Origin: Acheta domesticus
Lineage: Eukaryota; Arthropoda; Insecta; Orthoptera; Gryllidae
Direction of reading: 5' to 3'
DNA: 64,000 bases
NCBI GenBank assembly: GCA_031308135.1
Contig: JAHLJT010008756.1
Location: forward strand, 68,442,172-68,506,171
Position numbers and translations under genes: made by a program. This document shows positions 23,871 to 36,549 of the stretch, piece after piece. Under the pieces are notes generated by a model. That model saw only the letters and a program-made list of their open reading frames with translations, was not told the origin of the DNA and searched no databases. How positions within the stretch are numbered: the first letter of the stretch is position 1; each line of letters begins with the position of its first letter.

Positions 23871-26155
23871 ATCCTATCTATTGCGAAATATATCTTTCAA
23901 TATTCTCCTTCTATTTTTCTTATAAATGGAATTGTATTTATATTTTTTAAAAGATTTTTTTTAAATATAATTTCATCAGTTCAGCAAACTTAGATAAAAA
24001 TCATCTGTTCTCTCCTGCTTAAGGTTCTAATTTTAATATTTCTATAAAGTTAAACTGAGGAAGGCTAAAATAGCGGACTTCTGTGACATAAAAACAGATA
24101 AAAAACATAAATATTTAATAGCGTGATCAACTTCCGATAAGTATTCTATCCGGCTTGACTACATCGCTCTCTGCACAGTCGGCAACTCTCTGCACTACCC
24201 TCGCCGTCTGAACAGTCAACAACGCAGGAATTCATGAGTCATTAATTTCCTAACCTGGAGAAATATATTGAAATCTCCACCTTTTTGTTTTTGCCCACTG
24301 ATTAGGACTGTGCTCACACAAGGAACATGCAGTCGCTGAGTGTCAGTCATTCGATCTGAAAACTTCATGGAGGCGAGCGGAGTCGCAATTACAGCACAGG
24401 CGTTCGCTCTCCGCCCTCAACACGGTGCCCGCGCCGTCCTCGGCACGGACGACTGCGAGGATTCTCTGAATGGCCGACCATTTAAGGGAATATGAGACCT
24501 CTTCCAAATAAATCTATCGATCTCTGCGATTATAATGGAATAATTATTCCCGACAGGTGTTGGGCTGAATGACGAATGGGCAGTGTTCGGGCTAGATGAG
24601 GCTCGATTTATCTTCGCAGCGGTGCGTTGAAAATAATACGATTTATCGCTTGAAATATATTTGTTTCATGCTACGTCACTTTGGGAATAGAAGTTCCCAG
24701 GGAGCCGTGGTGCGTCCACATAATTGAGTCGTCTAAGTTGAGGTCAGGTGATTTTTTTTTCTTTCTCCGAACGCGTCGTTTGAATTCTAAGCTGTGGCTT
24801 TCGAGAGAATACGAAGTATCAGGTCACTAGGAGGTCGTGTCTTGGTGAACTTTGCGTTTGCTTGGGTGTCTGGGATATTAGTTGAGGCTCTTGTCTAGAA
24901 TATGTTGAGTGGACTCGTTGAAATACTGCGAGGAACCTTAAGTGTGTTATTCTATGTAAGCGGGTGGCCGAACCTGTGTTTCTGTGAAAACTACTGGGGA
25001 TTTTGTGTTTGAATATTCGTTGAACGTAAATAAGATTCAATGCATATTTTTTTAAATTCTGGCTCTCAAGAAAATGTGCGCAGATAAATTTATTTCCCCA
25101 CACGTCATATACAGTTTTTTACTGTTCTTTGACAAATAAATAAATAAATAATAAATACATCGCCAAATTTTCTTACTTGAAGCATAGAATTATTAACCTA
25201 TTGACATATCATTAATATACGCTTTTTTAGAATTTTATAAACGATTTTAGGCCTTTTGAAAAGGTTTGATCATGTTTTCTAATAATATTATCAGAGCGAA
25301 CAAGGCAATAATAACATATTTTAATTATAACTCACTTTCTTAACTATTTCTACTTCTGAACTGGAGGAAAGTTCTTAAAAACATAAATTTGAGAACAATT
25401 TTTCAACTTCTTTAAAATTCCCTTGGAAAGTAACATGTATAGCACAAAGTCACTTTCTTTATGATAAACTGTTACAAGGAACAACCGTGAAAATCACAAA
25501 ATATATTTTGTCAAGGTTGTTCTCGCACATGAAACGCATTTGAAACGCAGCGCATTTGAAACGTCAGAATGATCGCTTTATGCTACATGAAGCTAATGAT
25601 CCTTACTTCATAAATGCCATTGCTCTCGGTCTACAAAGTTATTCCCCAGTTGCTTTTCCTCCTAGTCCTCCTTCATTTACAGTCCCTGGTACTTCCTTCT
25701 TCGAAATATCTTAAATAATGTTTATCACTTAGTTTAGTAGCAGAAATGCACCTTCTCCCTTTTGGCAAAAAAAATTAGTAACAATAGAGTACATAATTCA
25801 CGTTAGATGCTGAGTCTAGGCTACCTTAAAATTCTGATTACCCGTAACGAAGAAATGTGCTTTCTTAATCCAACTTTTACTACTTTTTTATAAATTCCGA
25901 TTTGCCTGTGTTTGGGCTACTGATTTTAACTGCTTTTAGGTTCTAAAGAATTTATTCATTTTGAATTTATATATTATTTTATTAAAAGAGTACAGAAGTA
26001 CGTTTAATATGTATATTAAAATAATAACGTCAAGAAGTGAGGAATAAAATAGTATAAAACATGCGGGAACATGAACAGAATGCGGGCCGCACCTATTATA
26101 TTTCACATACCATTTCTTATTCAGGTCAAAAACATATTCCGAGTAATAACCCGTT
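23871..26155. other. Non-coding stretch; possible regulatory block at 24380-24660
   Basis: Mostly AT-rich. The 24380-24660 block has balanced composition and many factor-site-like words (ATCGAT, GATTATAATGG), unlike its neighbours, but no frame. TAAA repeats lie at 25134-25158. No gene recognised. Confidence 0.4.
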
Positions 26156-26159
26156 GAAG

Positions 26160-26300
26160 AGTTGGCAAGCGTCCGTTGTGGGTCGCCGGAAGTGGCGCGC
26201 CGGAGTTCGCGATGGCCGTCGACGCCGCCCGCGCCTCGCGAGCGCACGTCCGCCCCTCGCACGGACGCGGCGCCCACGCGTACAGAGGCGGCTGCGGCAA
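26160..26300. promoter_or_regulatory. Short CpG-rich island
   Basis: About 140 bp of GC-rich DNA in AT-rich surroundings, with all frames open. No protein recognised. Confidence 0.25.
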
Positions 26301-27210
26301 TGGCCACAAATCACCAAAGCGGTCACAATTATTTTATTCATTTATTAAAAGCAAAGAAGATTGCTTGGTATGTTGAAGGACTGTACTACATTCAGGATAT
26401 TTGAAGACGAAATATCCATTCATTTTAAAATAAATATTTTATTACAATCAACAGGGCCGAATTTCGAAATAGGCTGAGTAGGCTGCAGCAATAGCGGCAA
26501 ATTTTTAGGGACGGCAGTTTGGCAAGCTTACCAGTCTAATTGAACCCGGATCTTCAATTACGCAAAACATAGTCATTAACATTAAAGTATAAAAATATGT
26601 TTAAAAAAGTTATCTCTGATCTCTATGAACTAATTAATTCAGCTCGAAACCCATTTTATTTTTTCAATAAATATTGAAAGAGTAGAAAAACAAGTAGAAG
26701 AACTAATGTTATTATGTAATTTATTGTGTAAACCACTCGAATTGTAATTTATCTAACCTAAAGAAAGCTTTTGTGCTTTAACGTTTAAAAGGGATGAAAT
26801 CAAGAACAAACTATGAACAATAAAGGGGGCGGCAAATGGTCTTTAGCCTACAGGTGGCATTTTATTAAATCCGGTCCAGACAATCAAATGCATACCTCAA
26901 CGTTTAGCAACACAATATGTCCACATCACCTACGAGCTGTCGGACTACTTGATAATGCGGATCATATGGTGTCAAAGTTAAGCATTCATCCATCACAATG
27001 TTTAATTAGTTTTCAATTTACTGTAAATATAGCAAATCGAGCATTCTGAACTTCAATGTTTCGAGAACATCTTTCAATTCAATAAACCCAAAACATGTGA
27101 AATTATTAATAAAAAAATATTCAACGCACGAAATCAAAATTCAATGTCGTTTGAAATACTTGATCACATTCCTGAAACCAAGTTCCAACCCTTGTATTTA
27201 TTGCTAAAGA
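26301..27210. other. AT-rich non-coding stretch
   Basis: The phrase at 26457-26540 (GGGCCGAATTTCG..TTTAGGGACGGCAG) looks like a decayed mobile-element end, but no partner was found. Otherwise nothing. Confidence 0.4.
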
Positions 27211-27214
27211 GTTC

Positions 27215-27530
27215 GTCGTCGTCGCCCCACTGTGCTGGCGGGCGGGCGCCGAGGCCGGCGGGGCCCGGAGCGCTCGCGTGCTCGTAAGTCAAGACGGGCG
27301 GGCGGGCGGCGCGCGCTTCGACCCCCGGCCTGGCCCGCGGCGCGGGGCGGCGCGGCGCGGCGCGACGCGGCGGGGCGGGCGCCCGCGACGGGCCCACGCG
27401 TGTGTGGGATGCCCTCCCACCCTCCCCGCCCGCGGTGGGGTTGTGGCCGCGCACGCCTCCTCCCCTTGCGGTGTGTTGGCGACGACGCCCCGCCACAAGG
27501 CGCGGAAGCCGGATAATGTGGATTGTGGAC
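27215..27530. promoter_or_regulatory. CpG-rich island
   Basis: About 300 bp of dense CpG and GGCG/CCGC words, followed by a GGGATG-rich purine tract (27570-27650). Open frames on both strands are composition artefacts. Confidence 0.3.
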
Positions 27531-27650
27531 CAGGGCGTGAGATGAAATGGTTGCCACGCGATCTTAGACGTGGGTTGGAATGGGATGGGGTGGGGATGGG
27601 AAGGTGAGGGATGGACCTGGGAATGAGGATGGGGTGCGATGAGATGGGTT

Positions 27651-28042
27651 GGGTTCGAACGATATGTGATGTTATGCATTTACGGGCGTGTTCTTGAAGA
27701 GTCTGTATGTAAAAGCTTAGATTTCCGTGGCTGGAGTTAGTAGCTCTTTTTCTGCGACCTTTCTCAGGGCATTTCGCGGCCGAAATGTTGGCACCTGTGC
27801 CTAGGACACGCCATGTAGCAACTGTCTATTTAGTTTGTTTTGGGTTGAGCTTTGTTCAGCCACGTTCCCGGGACGATTTCCTTTAGGTTTCCTCAAAAAT
27901 ACCGAAGGAAATTTTCTTATTCAAGGATACTCTTTCATTGCCACTTGAAAAAAATATTTTCTTATATATCTTAATTTTCCATTCATATCATAGTTCATTG
28001 TAAACGATTATTACAATTCATTCTTTCTACAATTACATTTAG
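27651..28042. other. Non-coding stretch before the candidate exon
   Basis: Balanced then AT-rich sequence with no recognised gene. Its last 60 bases are TC-rich and lead into the AG of the candidate exon below. Confidence 0.4.
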
Positions 28043-28150
28043 ATAGCTGCTTCTTGGGAGCTAGGAGATGCTGTTTCTTTGAAGCATGTGGATGCTCACT
28101 GGAATCATCTCAAAGACAAAGAATATGTTTCCATCACTGTTTCTGACTAA
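28043..28150 (+). other. Candidate terminal exon, 35 codons
   Basis: A CTTTCTACAATTACATTTAG stretch gives an acceptable 3' splice site. The frame after it is protein-like (SWELGDAV.., HVDAHWNHLKDKEY..) and ends in TAA at 28148-28150. The codon just before is TAG, so the frame opens exactly at the putative splice site. A 35-codon frame is not rare by chance. No family recognised and no partner exon found. Confidence 0.22.
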
Positions 28151-29825
28151 AATGTCACTGTACTTCTGAGAACTTTCTGTCTTTCAAATAATGGAAATTA
28201 GATAATATACCGTATGTTTCACTAATCCTGAAGATATAGTGCTTTAAAACACCCTTCAGCAAGTATGGATGAAATGTAACAGTGTTTGACGTACCGTGTT
28301 GGAAAGAAAGCATTTCCTGTCGTAAGATAAAGCGGGGTGATGTGTACCAGACATGGTGTTGGACTTATAAATTTCAAAACTGACTGCGATGACATTAAGC
28401 CCATCTTCTTCAATAGTGCCTTTCTTTTGACGCCCAACACTCACTTCTAGATAACAGAGCATGTATATCGACTTGAAGAGTTCCAATTTCTTCTCCTCGA
28501 ACCAGTCAGGTAACTAATGGAACCAGTCACAACGCTTGATATGCGTGAGATCTAATCATCTTCTTCGATTTCTAAACATTCATTTTGTGGATGGTAATTT
28601 AGCTCCCCGATAGTTAGAAAAAATATGCGTTTTTGGAAATCAAAATGGGAGCATAGGACTTTTTTCCGTAAATATTTTGTATTTTGAAAAGGGATTCCAG
28701 CTGCAAATATTCGAAATTCTCATTCGGATGTTAATGCATTCTTAAAATTCTGAAATATTCTATTTTATTCTCCGTGATGTAGGCTGAAATTTAAGGTGAT
28801 TAATAAGAATAAAATGAATAATAATTATTACTTTAAATTGTTCAAAACAATAGTCAATCGCAACGAAGAATAGAAAATCTCTCTCCTGGTTTGCGCTCAG
28901 ATGCTCTGACTACTAAACTATCAAGACGAACGTGCTTCAAAACAATAGGTTTTAAGACTGATTGTTTGCCTGTTATACGAGGGAATGCCTTTATTTTCAC
29001 TTATCCAAGTTGCTAGTATAGTGGTAATTATTATTACATCAGTAATCATAGAAATCGCTCACACGCTTTCTGGCATGTTTTATCCATTGAATTATTGTTA
29101 TTGATGTTGTCAAGTAACATGATTAGGAGAAATATTTTATTACGAAGAAAATAATATCATGATTTACAAAAACAAAAATCTCAAAATGTAAATGTATTTC
29201 TGTTTTTCGTTGTATTCGACCCAGGCAAAGGCCCAAGGGTTTTGAATTGGCTGTTGCTTGTAAATTTGAATCTCTGGCAACTCCTATATAATGAAAGAAA
29301 TACAAGACAAAAACTAATTGAAATATGAATTTTGCAAAGGAATGATAAATGAGTGATTAGTGAAAATAAACTAGTGTACTTTAAAAAAACATTTACTTGA
29401 ATACACTATTTGATATTTCCTAACCTAGAACACGTGCTTCTAAACTGTAACTTATAATTAATACAAAGTAAAGAATTGACAGTAATTTACATGATGTTGA
29501 ATAATTTCAAATTAATAAACAATTTCTAATCACTGCAGTTGTATGTTATTTGCTAATGTTTGCTGATTTTGAGAATTTAATTTGCTTTTAGTCTTGCTTC
29601 ATGTCTCGTAAATGTAATGAGGAATGTACAGTACCTTTTATTATGTTTGCATAGAAATATAACTTTTCGTTCAACCGTGCTTCTCCTGAGTTTTATCCAG
29701 AAAGGTATATACAGGAAATGAAATATAGTTAATTTTAATTGCAAATTAAAGTTCATATTTTAGAATTGTAGGTCATAAATACATATTTTTTAAAGCATAT
29801 TTCAAGATTTTTTAGGGATAAAAAT
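28151..29825. other. AT-rich non-coding stretch
   Basis: Two overlapping minus-strand frames at 28222-28486 have fairly normal composition, but no family is recognised. The rest shows nothing. Confidence 0.45.
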
Positions 29826-29829
29826 CCAC

Positions 29830-30380
29830 TCCCTACTGATCACTGTTCGCGCAGAGCGTTCTGTAGGAGGAACCGTCGCCGACTCCACTGCCACCACCGA
29901 CGGCCGCGGCGTTGCGTGGTTTCTGCTAGGTGAGCGTTGTCGCTTAGCGTTTTGCAACAATATCAAATAAATGAATATTTAACTTTCAATTTTTAAACGA
30001 GTAGAAAGTTCTCAAATCCTTGTTACGCAGTCGCCCTTCTCCACTCAGGGATGCGGCACGACTTACAGGTTGTCGTGAAATGATGACCTCAGTTGCTAGA
30101 GAGCATTCGTATGCCGGGCGGATTCGGGGCAAGTTGGGCGTTGCGCCGATGCAGAGCCTCACTCGCGGTGCAGAGGGTTGCGCAGGCGGGGCGGGCAGTC
30201 TGGCACGCGGACGGACAGTGCAGGCAGAGCGGCGGGCGGCGCGGTCCAAGCGTCAAAGCATGCACGCGCTACCTACGAAGATCACGCGCCATCACACCTA
30301 GTGCTCAGTTCACACCCAGTGACATTTCAAAGCTACGCCCCGAGTCCCGTACCGCGCGAGCGGACGGTGGGCACGATCAC
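29830..30380. promoter_or_regulatory. GC-rich patches
   Basis: Two CpG-rich patches (29850-29950 and 30030-30370) in AT-rich DNA. The first contains a splice-donor-like AGGTGAGC at about 29929, which would suit a promoter with a first exon. There is no transcript evidence. Confidence 0.25.
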
Positions 30381-31295
30381 ACGGTATAAGCTAATACAAT
30401 GAAACCAAGGGTAACCCTTCAAAAATGATGGGATGGAATGAAACTCCCTAATGAATAAAGACACAACTTGAATGTATTTAACCTGTCGTTACCAGCGCTT
30501 TTCTTTACGGTATTACTCGCCTTTTAGGTTCTATATAACAATTGTTAATATTATATTAATTATTTTATTATGGTTCAAATTTCTTTATTGGTTTTATGAT
30601 AAAATTGTCGTTTAGTTCTGTAAATAGATGAGTTACAATATATTGCAAAAAGATGGCTGGCTGTCTCAACAACTTTTTATAATAGAACACAAATACTTAG
30701 ATATTAAAATCAGTTATCAAATATAATTTAAAAAATATTATAATTAAAAATATATTGGAAAAAAAGAAGGAACTTTGAATTCGTAGGAGGGAACACAGAC
30801 GTCACGATAACTGTCGAAACGCGCTTTCTCACTTGTGAGAAGTTAGCACTTCCAGGACGCCTCACATTAATCAGAGTCTTGTCAGTTTCTTTCCTTTCGC
30901 AGCACTGATGAGAATTAGCAACGGATACAGAGCTGACGAGTGTAAGAAAGCCCTGACCTTAAATTCGCTCAAACTATCAAAGAGTGACCCGGGAAAACTA
31001 CAAAATTGTACCGCAAAATGTCATTCCATTAGCTTAAAATTTTGTCATGTTTCTACAGTGACTAGATCGTTATTTTAATAATTTATTTCTTATGAGACTG
31101 TCCTACCAAATAATATTTTTTCGCATCATATCCTTAAACTATAAGTAATAGTATGCACAAAAACATTTCTATCTTTCTCCAGTTGCTGAAACTTTTAGAC
31201 ATAGTCGCGGGGATGCAGGAAATTATTGTAGATTAGTGGCATGTCACTCCAAAGGATACTCATCTATTGGTAGGCACATCAAGAATACTATTTTT
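30381..31295. other. AT-rich non-coding stretch
   Basis: Nothing recognisable. Confidence 0.5.
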
Positions 31296-31299
31296 AATC

Positions 31300-31440
31300 G
31301 AAACGAGCAAAATTGACGAAACGGGCGAAATTGACAAAAGGGCGAAATTGATGAAACTGGCGAAATTGACGAAACGGGCGAAGTTGATGAAACGCACGAA
31401 GTTGACGAAGCGAACACACAAGGAAGCTGACGCCACTGGT
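31300..31440. repeat. 18-bp minisatellite
   Basis: About seven imperfect units of the form GAAATTGACGAAACGGGC. Because 18 is divisible by three it gives repetitive frames (Lys-Leu-Thr-Lys-Arg on plus, Phe-Val-Asn-Phe-Ala-Arg on minus), which are not real genes. Confidence 0.9.
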
Positions 31441-32440
31441 GAAGGCCGACGAGGATGAAATGGACGAAACGAACGGGAAAGAACTGGGCAGTCGGTCGTT
31501 TGGGCGTTCCGGAGCGGGGCAGGCGGGCGCTGGCTGCAAACCAGAGCGGCGTGCTTGGCAGGCCGGCGTGCGAGCCGTCGGGCGGTGCGGGACGGGCGGC
31601 GCAGGGCGGGCAGTGCGGCCGGGGCATCACGCGCGCACGCGCTGCGCACGATGATCGCCCGCGATCACGCGCGCCCGGGTTTCACACCCTCGTAAATAAC
31701 GACGCCCGCAGCGCCGCGGACGGGCAGCACGCTGCTCGCGAGGCCCGGGCGGCACTGGTTTGGTGGGCGGGGCGGACGGGCGGGCGGGGAGGGCAGTGCG
31801 GGCGGGGCGGGGGCGGGCGGGTGGCGGGCGGGGCGGGGGCGGGCGGGTGGCGGGCGGGGGGCGGGCGGGGCGGGCAGGGTGGGCAGGGCGGTCGGAGGGC
31901 GGGCGGGGCGCGGGGAGCGGGCGGGTGGAGCGGGGAGGGGCGGGTGGAGCGGGGAGAGGGCGGCAGGGGCGGGGAGAGGGTGGGCGGGGCGGGGCGGGCT
32001 GTGCAGTAGGGCGAGCTGGGCTGGCGGGGCGAGGCGGTGCCGTGGGTTAGGGACAGGATGACTGGGCGGGGAAGCGCGGGGAGGGATAAGTGACCGGGCG
32101 AGGACGGATGGCGCGGGGTGGGCCTGATGGCGCACCACGGGTCGGGGAGGTGCGGGTGGGATGAGTGGGGCGATAGTGGGTCGCTAGGGGGAGAAGGGGG
32201 AGGAGGAGAGGGGAAAGGAGGGCGAGGAGGAATGGCGCGTTGCGATGAAACTGGATAGGACGGCGCGGCACGCATGAAACGGTACGGGGCTGGGAGGAAC
32301 AAGAAGGGAATGTTAGTGTGGCGTATATGGTTCGTGGTGTGGGCGAGAAGTGAGGGGGCGTGCAGCGGGTGTGCGGGGCTGATGCCACCCGCTCGTCCCA
32401 CTTGCGGCATCAGGTGCGGGCGCCGCGCCGGCGGAGGGTG
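31430..32440. promoter_or_regulatory. Largest CpG/G-rich island, with strand-biased G runs
   Basis: About 1 kb. The centre (31740-32060) is dominated by GGGCGGGGCGGG-like runs on the plus strand, with strong potential for G-quadruplexes and Sp1-type GC boxes. The tail fades into GGA-rich DNA. Frames up to 242 codons here are low-complexity Pro/Ala or Gly/Arg. Confidence 0.4.
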
Positions 32441-32930
32441 CTCGTAACATGGTGTTCCATACTGCAGACAGAACCGGCCTTAGTGACGATTTGTGCGTTT
32501 TCAGTACGTTGCTGGTTCAGCCTAGTACTAGGAGCCGCAGGCTGTGTGTTTTGAGTCCCACTTAGAGAAATGTGTTGGATGATTTCAGCATGTAGATGTG
32601 GTATGATTGGTTTCGCAAATCAACAAGTGTTTGAAACTGAAATATAACCCGTTCGTTATCATATATCTCTCATTAACATTCACTCTTCATGATCACTTCC
32701 ATTTCTTCTCATGCAGTAAGAAGTAACGGTGAACACCTATCTGGAAATAGGGAGTTCAGAAAGATGTATGGCACTTACGCTCTGTAACGAGTATGGCACT
32801 TCGGGTAACCTGCGCCCGTCCGTCCGTCTGTCGAACTGTCAGTCCGTCACCCACCGTTAGACCCCTTCCAGACCACCAATCGAGACAAACGGGGCATCAT
32901 TGCACGCGTCTAGATCTCCTGGTGGCATCT
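32441..32930. other. Non-coding stretch
   Basis: Contains CGTCCGTCCGTCTGTCGAAC near 32816, reminiscent of the GTCCGTCTGTCC phrase in the Rep-A 5' module. Otherwise nothing. Confidence 0.4.
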
Positions 32931-32934
32931 CTTG

Positions 32935-33029
32935 GTGCGCATTTTTTAAACAATTATTTTCTCAAAAACGGCTCCAAAGTTTTTCTTTAATGTTTTTCCT
33001 CGTATGTAGCATACAACAGAAAAGATGGT
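32935..33029 (+). repeat. Rep-A fragment
   Basis: TTTCTCAAAAACGGCTCCAA followed by a TTTTTCTTTAATG phrase matches the start of a Rep-A unit. It joins directly onto family B. Confidence 0.5.
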
Positions 33030-33610
33030 GATGTTGTCTAATTTTCGATGCACTTTCTGTATTTTTGAAAATTGCAAGAGTCGGATTTGTAAATTCGAAT
33101 TTCGCGCGCTTTGTTTGATGCACTGTCAGTTCGCAATATGGCAACACAGTGGTTTCAAAATTCTTTCCATTGTTGTCGGTGATGATGATTGTATGATGTA
33201 GATAATATTCTTATGAAAGGAAATACATTGAAGGGAAGTAATAAATTTAACATAGAAATAAGAAACACACTTCTTTTACTTTAAGAAGTTGTGATCGCTG
33301 ATTATGGTATTCAAAAACTTGAAGCTCACTTCAATGTAACCAAGGCGCGGTTGTGTGAAATTATTCTTGCTTTTCTGTATTCTGTGCTTCAAATACTTAA
33401 CAGTTAAATTTAATGGAGTATTTGTTCTATTTGTAAAAACGAGAAATGACTACTGTTCCTGACAGTCGAAATACAAGCAGATACGCTCCGTTTGAATTTG
33501 TTGAATTGGATTTCTTCGAGTAACAGTTGAGGTGCTAGTAGGGCAGAAATTACAATATTTCGCTATTACGTAACTGTTTCCAATAGAGCGAGAAAGATAT
33601 GATGTTGAAG
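33030..33610 (+). repeat. Dispersed repeat family B, copy 2
   Basis: Direct-orientation match to 5600-6240, lacking the ATG-rich insertion of that copy. Both copies hold a TGATTATGGTATT-type phrase and a GGGCAGAAATTACA phrase at matching places. Confidence 0.75.
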
Positions 33611-34185
33611 CAGCGTTTTTCTTCTGAGAACACATGGGTATGTATTACAAATAAAATCAAGAATATGTTCATTATAACGAGAGTTTTAGAATACATTTAC
33701 ATTTTTTATTGTTTCTGAAAGACTAACCGTCTTGTGTAAAGTGGGTTTGATCAATTATCTTTCTTTCATTATTTTCACTCTCACTTCTTCACGTTGGAGA
33801 TCATTTACAGAGAAATTTTACACATTTTCTGATGTTAATAAATTGTTTCCATATTTTGTTAGTTTTTATTTATTCTTCTGAACCACCGTATATGTTCCAT
33901 GAAAGAAAAAAATGGATTTCACCTTTATTGTAAGGTATAACATTTTTGAAATGTAATAGGAATAACCTTTTCAACCATGAACGTTATCTAAATTACCGAA
34001 TCTATCTAGTTCTCTAAATTACCGAAACATCGCATGAGAATGCACTCTTGTCTTTCCATATTGAACCACTTCATCGCCTCGCCTTACATTTAAGCTCAAA
34101 ATTCTTCACATTACTGTAACGTCATCGGAGAGGCAACTGCAGCTATTGAGAAATCCGCTCCGGTATATAAATATATACATTTAGC
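33611..34185. other. AT-rich non-coding stretch with TATA-like site
   Basis: A GGTATATAAATATATAC sequence (about 34162) precedes the GC-rich block and could be a TATA box. No coding frame follows. Confidence 0.35.
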
Positions 34186-34189
34186 CTAT

Positions 34190-34580
34190 TCTCATAGCCC
34201 GTAATACCGCGCGTGGCACCTCGTGCACGTGGCGTACGGGCTGGAAGGGTGGGCGCGTCCTAGATGACCCCGCGGACCGAGAATCTGACCTTGGGGAACG
34301 CTCGTTCGAAATTTTCCTCGGCGAATTTATTTTAACAAGTATGGCGTCGCTGGCCCGCCGAAGCACGCGGTCTCGAGGGCGGCATGCCGGTCGGCGCGTG
34401 GGCGGATTATGTCTTGATGAAAGTCCTGCCCCACCTCCCCGCCTCTCGCGCGCCTCTTGAACCTGTTATTTCTGTCTTCTTCCCCTCCCGAACGCCCTAG
34501 CGCAGGGCGGATTCCGCCGGAGAATTTGTGAATGGCGCGCGGCCGTTCGCGGAGGTTATGGTCTTGTCCGACAAGCGCAT
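34190..34580. promoter_or_regulatory. CpG-rich block with mixed site content
   Basis: GC-rich but not low complexity. It holds GCGGATTATG (bicoid/Otx-type GGATTA) and many distinct words, more like an enhancer or promoter than a simple repeat. Inference from composition only. Confidence 0.3.
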
Positions 34581-36035
34581 CTTCCCAGGCACATGCGATC
34601 CAGCGGGTAATGAGGAAAACAGGATGTGGTATCCTGTAGTAGAAAGTACCGAGGCAAGGTGGGTTCAGTACAATTCTCGGCTCTCGTTGGCTGGTTTAGC
34701 CTGAGAACGTGACGGCTCGATATGGTCGTACAGAAGACGGAGACAGGCCAGAAGTTGTAAGAAAGTATCTTCTCCGGGACTGCTAACTTGCTTTAAGTGT
34801 GGTTCTTTAATCAAGTTCGAGAAAAGTTCAAATCGGAAAGGAAATGATTCGGGTAAGGAATGTTGGATAGCTGGACGAGAAACGAAAACATTCGAGTTAA
34901 CATGTATTATGTGCAATCACAGTATTAGATTCTAAAGTTCTAATTAAAATGTAAAGTAATTAACCTTTCGTTAAAATTACGTTATACATTGAAGAATATA
35001 TAAATCTAGAAGACTATTTCTGAACTCTTGCTGGTGGAGGTCATTAGTCTTATATGAGAATAAAAATTATCAGGGGAAAATAGTAATCGAATATTATTTC
35101 AAAGTATTATTTCGTCTTTTTCCGACTGCAACTTCGTTTTTGAGAAAACCCGTCTTCATTGCCTCCAGGAATCCATTTCAATTGCTTTGCCCTTCACCAG
35201 AACACGCCCTGCAGTTCCAGTGCGTTGTGGGGTAGAAGAGAGGGGTGAGATTGGCAGCTAGAATGTCTCGGCGCGGCGAACATAACACCCAGCGGAGAGT
35301 GCAGACCAAAAATCTTGGCGTACGGAGCACTACCCAACTCATATCGTTCTTCAATTCCTTCGTTGCGGTGCAACTGCCTAGGCGCATGTCTCCGAGCAAA
35401 AGTACGGCCGCAGAATATTTGAATTGGTCGCCCGCAAACAGCAATGCAGTCCAGTTTTCTCGAACATGAACTTTCGCTCAGAAATCGATTGCCCCAAACT
35501 TCCTCAAATAACATTTTGTCAGTGTAATTCAAATTAAACCAAGAAAGTAGCTATATGGAATAGCTAAAGTTAACACATATATATTATTATTATTATTTTA
35601 AAATTATTTCTTGAGTTGAAAGTTTCTTGAGTTAGTTTACCATTTTAAAATCCCAGAATAAAAATATTCACTCTTTGATAATAGACAATACGTCCTGATT
35701 TTCGTCACTTCAAAATCGCAATGTTTGTAAAGTAAACTAAACGATTTGTAAAGGTTAGTCATTGCATATTTACTATGGAGTCATTTATACACGGAATATA
35801 TTAGTAACAGTAAGTTGAAAAAGCGTAATTACAAATACCTACTCATATGTAAATATTTTAATGTAATATTATATTAAGATGATATTGAAACAACTAAACA
35901 AGCGAATAGAAATATTTCAATTTTCTTGAAAAAAGAACGCATGACTTATCACCGTCAGAAATCAATAACCAAACCTTGAAAACCCAAATACAGCTTATTC
36001 GTTCGAAATTGCGCTCCACGATTTCTCACGCGGTG
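34581..36035. other. Non-coding stretch; overlapping ORFs at 35178-35532
   Basis: The 35160-35532 part has balanced composition. Three frames are open across it: two on minus (88 and 112 codons) and one on plus (74 codons). The minus frames do not look repetitive, but I recognise no family. It may be a mobile-element piece. The rest is AT-rich with nothing to report. Confidence 0.35.
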
Positions 36036-36039
36036 CTGC

Positions 36040-36500
36040 CGGGCGCAAAATTTGGATAATGGCGCGCGGTGGAAAGGTGAAGCGACGGCTACCGTTGCCG
36101 GGCTTGGGCCGTCCGGCTCGCTCCTCACGGTCCCCCAAGGCTCTCGAAGGGCGTTATTGATTCTCGGGCGGGCTGTCTCATTTGCGCGTCGGCCGCACCT
36201 CACGCCCGCGCCCCGCGCCGCCTCCGCCCCCGCCGCCGCCGCCGCCGCCGCCGCCCGGCTATCTCGCCCGCGCATCTGCGCTCGTAAATCTTTGGCGTGG
36301 CGGCACCGGCGTCGGCGTCGGCGTTGGTGACCGCATGGCGTTGGGATGGCGCGGCGCGCAGTGGGGAGGGGAGCGGAGCAGGCAACGGTGGTGGAGAACG
36401 ATGTGGAGGGGATGGAGGCAGAAAAGGTTAGGGCATAGACTAAGGTTGTATAGACGGCTCACTGCGGGCAGCGGAGAGGCTATGCGGAAAAGGTAACTCA
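36040..36500. promoter_or_regulatory. CpG-rich island with (CCG)n
   Basis: CpG-rich DNA with a (CCG/CGC)n run at about 36225-36260 and a GATTCTCGGGCG/TTATTGAT word cluster before it. It grades into GGA-rich DNA. Confidence 0.3.
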
Positions 36501-36549
36501 TTCAGAGATGGCACCACCGTCGCATCTTTACTCATATACGCATATACAT

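Noticed and set aside
27164..27679. 171-codon minus frame and overlapping plus frames
   Set aside because: CpG-island composition artefact; frames on both strands are open at once and match nothing.
31455..32410. Open frames of up to 242 codons in several registers
   Set aside because: Extreme GC content removes stops in all frames; residues are low-complexity Pro/Ala or Gly/Arg.
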